From: UBA8199 sp035358715
GTDB taxonomy: Bacteria; Verrucomicrobiota; Verrucomicrobiia; Limisphaerales; UBA8199
Assembly (NCBI GenBank): GCA_035358715.1
Contig: DAOPPX010000001.1
Location: 186,001 to 250,000 of the forward strand
Direction: 5' to 3'
Length of the DNA: 64,000 bases
This document shows positions 62,101-64,000 of this stretch, piece after piece (positions within the stretch are counted from its first letter, which is position 1; the number at the start of each line of letters is the position of its first letter). The notes beneath the pieces are model-generated. The model was not told the DNA's origin. It was given only the letters and a program-made list of their open reading frames with translations, and searched no databases. Position numbers and translations under genes: made by a program.

Positions 62101-64000
62101 CGCGTTCCCATAAACCGGATGGTGACGTTCGTGTTGGCAAGCGCGATTGGGTTGGTGTAAAGGACGTTTGGCGTTCCCTGCGCGGCAAAAGTGTAATAGA
62201 TGCTGAGCGGATAAGAGCTCCAGGCGCTAACGTAGAAGGGAATGATTCCGTAAGTCCCGCTGGGCGTGATCCCCAAATCGTTGACTACGAAGGAAAGATT
62301 GGTCGAAGCAGCGGGGATGTTGTAGCCCGGAGCGGAGAGGCTGGCCGTGTAGATGCCGCCGCCCTGCGGACTGAACGTGTAGCTGCCCCCGCCGGTTCCG
62401 GTGACCTTGCTGCCGTTGGGGAAAGCGACCGTCCAGATGCCGCCCACGCCCGAGGGAGATACAACCGTGATTGGGTTGGTGGTGGAGATCACGGGCCCGG
62501 GCACCTGAAACACGAGCCCCGGCAGGGAGTTCACCAGGTAAGAGAGCGGCACGTCTGTGCTGGGGACAACCCCGGTGCGGAAGTTCCTGAAGCGGAAGTT
62601 GGCGGAAGCTGCCAGCGCTGGCGGCTGGGCGAAGGCATCCGTCGAACTCGAGGTGACGGTTGGGGCCGGAGTCGGCGGGGCCGCGCTCGTGTAGAGCGTC
62701 GAATCACCATAGGGGCTGGGCACAATCGTAATGGCCGGGGACTGCGGCAGATAAAGCGAGGCAGGGCCGACTTGGGTAGCAATCCAGTAAATCGTCGTCG
62801 CGGCGCGCAGGGTCCCGGAGCTGGAGAGGCCCGAGGTGTAGCGCAAATTGCCGTTCTGGTAATAGTTGACGGTCGAGCCGAGCCGTTCGACCCGCAGGAC
62901 GTCGCCGGGAACGGCTGCGCCGAAGCAGCCGCGGGAGTTGCCGCTCTCGTAAATGTAGAGGGTGTTGTTGGCGTTGTGCCAGGCGAAGCTGATGTCCCCG
63001 TAGCCGGATATCATGCTATTGGCCGTCAAACCAACCATGTTATAGGACGAGCCAGGCGAAACGACGAAGTCAGCCGAGCAATCCCCGGCACTGGAGTCCA
63101 CCGAAACGGCCAGGGCGTTGCCCCAGGCGTTGTTCGCCGAATACTTGGTGAGAAGTGTTCCTGACTGGTAAACGCCGGTCAGGTTCGTCCAGGTGACGTA
63201 ATTGCCCTTGAGCACTACGGGCGGGGCCGCCTGGACGGTGTAATTCCAGCTGTTCACACTGCCCGGTTGGCTGTACGCCGAGAGCGTGGCGTTTCCGTTC
63301 ACGTCTCCCGACGAGACGACAATGCCGGTCTCATTGGCCATCCCCGCGTTGCGCAGGTAGCACGGACCCAGGGCGCAGGTTCCCTGCTGATACAGCGAAG
63401 CGGCGAAGTGCAGAATTCCGGTCGAGGTGACCGAGCTGGTGTAGACGAGCCCCCCGTTTCGGTAGTAGCGCACGATGTTGCCGGTGCGAACGACCCGAAG
63501 CCTGTCTCCCGCGCTGTAGTACCCGACGGTCGCCCTGTAAGTGCCCGCCTCATAGATCTGGAGTTGGCCGGTTCCCCACAGGTACAGCGCATAGTCGATG
63601 CCGGTGTAACTGGGGGACGCGTAAGTGGCCTGCAGGCCGAACATTGAGTCCTGGTTGTTGACCGTGGCGACACACTCCGCAAAGCCGTCTCCCGCGATCG
63701 TCTCGACGGAAGTGAACCCGCCGTTCCAGTTGTTCCCGCCGCCATTCTTGGTGAAGATCCCGTTGGTAACGCCTACATAAACCAGGTTGGTTGGCGTGAT
63801 GCTGGGTCCGTTGGTGTAAAGCTGGTAGGCTCCGCCGTTTAGGCTGTAGTAGATGCTCCCACCGCCTGGTGTGGTGAGGAATACCGTCCCGTACTCCAGG
63901 AAGTTCCCGGTGCCGGGATCCGCCTCGACGTAGCCTGCGCACGTGAGGCGCGGTGTGATGGCGAAATCCTGGAGCGTGCCGCTGTTCAACGCCACCGCGA
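50169..64000 (-). CDS. Giant exported repeat protein, 5' end outside window (>4600 aa)
   Basis: The frame is open to the window edge. From N to C: two LamG/concanavalin-like ~130-aa modules with Y-Y-R/Q-N-G-x-L-x-Y-T-S (~63.7-62.8 kb); about six ~325-aa super-repeats with Y-Y-T-x-D-G-x-x-P-T-T-N chitobiase C-terminal-like units (~62.6-56.9 kb); roughly ten PPC-like modules (N-D-x-F-x-N-A ... S-x-W-Y-R-W/V) to ~51 kb; a last CHB unit. No sorting motif at the C-terminus (ends in Pro-Ser-Pro). Probably a secreted, surface-located filament or adhesin. Confidence 0.85.
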   Translation of the reverse strand, partial: AVALNSGTLQDFAITPRLTCAGYVEADPGTGNFLEYGTVFLTTPGGGSIYYSLNGGAYQLYTNGPSITPTNLVYVGVTNGIFTKNGGGNNWNGGFTSVETIAGDGFAECVATVNNQDSMFGLQATYASPSYTGIDYALYLWGTGQLQIYEAGTYRATVGYYSAGDRLRVVRTGNIVRYYRNGGLVYTSSVTSTGILHFAASLYQQGTCALGPCYLRNAGMANETGIVVSSGDVNGNATLSAYSQPGSVNSWNYTVQAAPPVVLKGNYVTWTNLTGVYQSGTLLTKYSANNAWGNALAVSVDSSAGDCSADFVVSPGSSYNMVGLTANSMISGYGDISFAWHNANNTLYIYESGNSRGCFGAAVPGDVLRVERLGSTVNYYQNGNLRYTSGLSSSGTLRAATTIYWIATQVGPASLYLPQSPAITIVPSPYGDSTLYTSAAPPTPAPTVTSSSTDAFAQPPALAASANFRFRNFRTGVVPSTDVPLSYLVNSLPGLVFQVPGPVISTTNPITVVSPSGVGGIWTVAFPNGSKVTGTGGGSYTFSPQGGGIYTASLSAPGYNIPAASTNLSFVVNDLGITPSGTYGIIPFYVSAWSSYPLSIYYTFAAQGTPNVLYTNPIALANTNVTIRFMGTRAGFTPQYLTGTYAYCPNVIISPTGTFSNATTLTVSGANTLQYQVGSAPWQAYTGPFTLDGIPGGSDFLRACAQISSGVYGPTNSSLVTFRAASPAITPPSGTVNGSYTVSAQSGTIGAQVYYAMGDAMGGMPAPASVTNLYAGPITLSGSRNFVFIARKPDYLDSQPVTNTYTAQLSAPAFVTPSATFSSPAQITVQSGDGYGGTFVLASPSGAVQTVNTTNNTASFIVNASGQFTLVLQRNGWTPSPPVTQTYNFVFADLSIAPSLSCLYAPTIISINWDGTNPQTPAVYYTLDGSTPTTNSTRYTGGFTLTNSATVIALGIRAGYPSALVSNNYTYESPATAWPPSGTYNNAVSLALSNSQAQAVYYQINGGGWQSYTGPFSLDGLGNGSVTLSTRYDTGTQCPGPTNLYSYSFKTADPIVTPPGTNFSGNLTISATDNTAGAAIFYAIGDLSGNLASGSAVTNLYTAPIAIGSTRQFIFQARKNGYQDSAQVPQVYSSPLPAPAFGTPGGTFSNATAIALNSPLNASQSFVLTFPDGTSQTNTVTGTTTSITINQTGVYQLQLFKSPWLPSQIVTNAYTFQCADLSVTPASMNFSFPITVQAAGGGNPKPMTIYYTSDGTLPTTNSALYTGVITVSNTVTLRFLGTRPGYLPQYVDRQYNYAPGCTVFPPTSTNTQAITVTITPASGGSAIYFRLNGGPWTNYASPFTLDGYAGGTALLEVYTVTGPYASATNQTIYTFQVAPISVNPPGGDPTGGISVTAATATPAASLYFACSYTGDIPSLLSLTNPYAGPVILTNTAVLLFQGEKNGYLSTQSTNIYSAKLPPPVFLTPSATFTNQATVAVQSGLRGVGSSWTVITPSGKTNSYASSTDTLQLAINESGVFQVKNSRQSWLDSDYAAQSYNFVVQDLTVSPPSGDFSSNLTVTAWSSINNPSPLTIYYTIDNSMPTTNSTLYTGGIVISNDTTFNWLATRWGYSPQYATNTYRYVPPLVFQPGAGTYFNAITASLSTAAAGAAIFYCLDGANWTNYTGPFALDGLNNGTGTLQVYYTNGTYAVSNSFPLSFVVAPLAVAPASLTLSGPITVTASTLTSNALIQYSFNTNALDGYNLTNVYASPISISNRSFLVFQASKPGYQNTAQVQRKYIEKLPPPVFLTSSGTFTNQTAISLQILRVAPGLGITLSGPDGTVSANAPIAASGLPTATFLINASGNYQASATGTDWASSDLSSNSYSFVVQDLVTTPSQYFDQGTLSVSAVSAIANPKPLSIHYTTDGSQPTAASALYTSPLAITNTTTITWLAARYCYTPQLLTNTYTAVPPLSLSPAPGTYSNAITLSLAAPAGQSIYYSTNGGGLQSYTGPIWLDGCQNGVLNLTASYAGGATNTFVYTFQADPPTVSPPSQVLTQAATMTASPGRTVDATINYYEGDAGGDPVWTNSQRYQYKGPILITGSRSYIFVSTKPGYLPSVLVSNTYTGKLPTPVLSSTTNWFSGPAWLTVQSGLPGYGGTYTLTRPDGSTYAQSSSSPQISMNVDATGSYTVVMSRPGWLDSDPVAWSADFYVQDLNVTPPSGYIGVPNTPVSAGSAYWYYRPLTIYYTLDGTVPTTNATLYAAPIPISADTTITWLATRSGYHPQLQTNVYYFAPAATVSPTAANYYNAQAFTLTPYLAGSAVYYSTNSTDWVQYSGPFTVDGSCLIQYYANNAGRLSPTGSLQATFVVAPLSITPGGGDIDTPITLTASTPTLGAQITYGLGDEDGNPPGGSGILYTNPLTVAADRSSTYWFGAAKPGYRGAGAYATFRAKLPQPVSALGTNIVLLAPTQDTLSSMRVCTWLESPTGNRYFDFSTNITVTFDRPGTYSYILQRNGWRNSDPFYILVSLPLPDNFDQRQDLVEIFAGTNFSNGSMPQIFSAVGDLTGATAEPGEWDGSYYANGAWTTNAARATSLWYRWVAPADGYATVTVQDQSNGDTNFFIYAVGQGTNIAAFQRTIFTNTPQIFSVTAGNEYDLAVYQGIIPGDTAFQLNLNFYPIPSNDLFSNALPTTAETHYTGYTHGAGSEPGEPPGASTWWRLGSPGYGTLEIPFNCTLDSVTLWQGDSLASAQQVPPYYWTSKDFRELLHQSGTAIFTNNYYYFLTNTGPYVLRLAGDHETFGFTPHFYQRPPNDDFAQATPLGLVSQTRYQNSMSATYSQQGSSVGATFQAGEPTSPLGPATVWYQWMASANGEADVSLTQDYFFALPIWTGFGWDPGHVWDELYAPSDGVTLDVFTGTTLENLSPAVAYTPSSGVATNNGNSSYPTAQLLTNDAVTLTWETPADADYSWWIYKARFGGKVRINGNGLLADAAVYTGVGYQNLMGQPLYGGGGDTPNNWYFNAQAGETYTIALVTWNPYNPPLNPAVVTIAPDSLGHFITQAGMIYYLRVSGIGRNHTVTVVAAENAQNDALTNAAPFPLQVFGYENGHRALGQVNDSLFGATAESFEPAGTHTVWYEFTSPLNGHGRIQLQSPSPTAQVHVYSSATNLVQQPGGYTNLVEVDIRDFAATNGGAYYVQVLDTAFSTFTIKAAISEPPVNDMFAAALALNNIAGSGARTFRAYNAFASIENAEPLPPGGLGATVWWEYVPSQNGTLVISCANKAFALWQGTNLTGLTLVASPTNGTIMAGVEAVPYQVSFAGMPGYTGPDDNDFTVTAQFYPIPNNDNFDNAINLVNHWNSGYVNGAIYTYQASANNYGATVEPLENPSQENSVWYRWSAPTNMIVYVDCNLQTFIYSGSGLNNLTLLGNNHFIAARGQTYYIAVSGPPSLFTLTLMAALLPSNDLEQNLISFGQGASYRFYNLGAGKEENLSTNDYSVYWSWTAPATNLVLSFDNAVSGPEWPLQHLLCSPVGEFRIYLNGQLFAQNVLAPGQNWTNSVTPGATYEIEFLSSCPLAGDIRAYSPGAASMPVCYWTYQNYLNGFTANTWVRAEGSQPSPTLYQARLPAGDNYFTCSLTNMSLLDSAMSNATPCQNMMVVNPQNYAYFVINQNGVTVSDSPGVIMPVTNETAATAIALTPSISTAGYTNYNFLFGTYNLGAQTEDDRPDSVWYRFSLPADGRLLIYPNWSPCTFQFIPMDPARSNQVITVSGNETATPYVKAGGYYLVQYGGPAGCQVNFVFYQTPPNDAFTNAALVSWNQATYLNGNIYTAGITAQPNGATTEPGEPPTSGNGSLWYRVPVPVSGRLTINGQVKAYQGNSLSSLLLLGSGNNLSLPVQAGQDVMLQVSPGPSLLSVPVNVGLTLTEYPQNDAFANAIQLGTTILSLTNANGTNLYLYNYQVPAGFWTATANGYLRNWYRVTADHLLDVWVNGWNTDFSGPAPVPNHTYADFATTGPVPYDPRNTDPNGTVYVQPDSNRDARSTVYLVNPQDRAYALSQDIFPSVWGPDAYSINVPWTWTYASMSNICGPFTISPVGTATPAYYSQNQGAPYYVTFKNSQYAGLVDFSKSFVRGPGVSYLYAVPNNFAVSTPARDVRMSYTFVSDQTAPITLTPLFPVSSQQAAGSVDVTRQRIDFIAKAYTYLSTLEDGEPAKPGSGGGSVWWKMQMPYKGFVRVKFSGGTPLATLWRGTSLTNLTQAASNNQNGSFADSVQAVYDLNDTVYLSTDRTASDVEFTLEFTVENPGANDSPQNATPLVPNATRAFENGTNWIYALNYTIYPLSADYTNNDLWYQLTPPATGMLVSEVEATNTTLFLSLSSDLSITPAGRSFVQEQDVYLSCDTNYGNALLVFTLDGTQPGTNATVYAGGPISLTNTTTLTVGLYRDGRTPVFRTETYTRVPGVQMTTSGALSNASGPVTITLNPEAAGATVLYRLENQDWSTYTGPIQLDGMDNGNGYLYYTSVSGGQTNPLQYAYAQFKTPPPTVNPLAASDAVGPITLSIGTDRPSDAVAYYLNTPDNLQMVLTNQPPVLQPQAQPVAAHFYATRLGYLQSDEVIGNYSWLTNTLPSP
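56900..62650 (-). repeat. Tandem ~970-980 bp super-repeats inside the giant gene
   Basis: The Y-Y-T-x-D-G-x-x-P-T-T-N core recurs near 62.18, 61.20, 60.24, 59.25, 58.27 and 57.30 kb, a period of ~970-980 bp (about 325 codons). Each unit also carries a G-x-x-x-P-x-P-x-F-x-T-P block, a V-Q-S block and a W-x-x-S block. Protein similarity is stronger than DNA identity, so the array is old rather than recently amplified. Confidence 0.7.

Noticed and set aside
56900..62650. CRISPR array
   Set aside because: Regular spacing is ~975 bp and coding; no short direct repeats with unique spacers exist anywhere in the window.
50115..63164. Several long plus-strand ORFs (up to 726 codons) opposite the giant gene
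   Set aside because: They are Arg/Gly/Val-rich with no domains and mirror the repetitive codon usage of the minus-strand repeats; shadows.

Overview
The window is GC-rich bacterial DNA with tightly packed genes, many 4-base start/stop overlaps (ATGA, GTGA, TGATG), type IV prepilins and several giant secreted proteins. These carry repeated chitobiase C-terminal-like (CHB_HEX_C) and pre-peptidase C-terminal-like (PPC) modules. That mix is typical of the Planctomycetes-Verrucomicrobia group, and a verrucomicrobial host is my best guess. No rRNA, tRNA or universal housekeeping gene anchors it. The content (Argonaute, solitary methyltransferases, two insertion sequences, reverse transcriptase, alternative sigma factor, intein, many orphans) points to an accessory island or large extrachromosomal element.

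1-10.1 kb is a defence-like cassette. A GHKL ATPase and a STAS-like/winged-helix protein resemble a partner-switching pair; two orphans follow, one with a Cys-rich N-terminus. Divergently there is a Dam-type adenine methyltransferase with a papain/C39-like protein, facing a long prokaryotic Argonaute whose PIWI tetrad is degenerate. The Argonaute overlaps by ATGA a DpnII/MboI-type PD-(D/E)XK nuclease, the expected partner of a catalytically dead Argonaute. A small ORF and a NucS-like nuclease-domain protein end the run.

10.1-23.6 kb is one minus-strand operon: a 155-aa orphan, an SF2 helicase carrying an intein, a Clp-type AAA+ unfoldase, a 951-aa orphan and a ~331-aa orphan. Two insertion sequences have broken it. 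An IS66 element (10437-12903, perfect 8-bp target duplication) splits the last gene, and an IS630 element (19062-20261, TA target) cuts the last 56 codons off the helicase. Both original reading frames are restored exactly when the elements are removed in silico.

23.9-33.7 kb holds orphans, two prepilin-like genes with small membrane proteins, a membrane-anchored staphylococcal-nuclease-like protein, an unclassified reverse transcriptase and a primary-type sigma factor. A -10-like motif, TA(T/C)A(A/C)TGG(A/G), lies 5-7 nt upstream of at least five start codons, implying leaderless transcripts.

33.7-64 kb is mostly minus strand. A C5 cytosine methyltransferase, signal peptidase I, a lipoprotein, a DUF1573-like protein and three very large exported proteins (1181, ~2124 and >4600 aa) occur there, the last running off the window. 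A macro-domain gene and a TPR gene sit between the two largest. Long plus-strand ORFs opposite the giant genes are shadows of the repetitive coding sequence.
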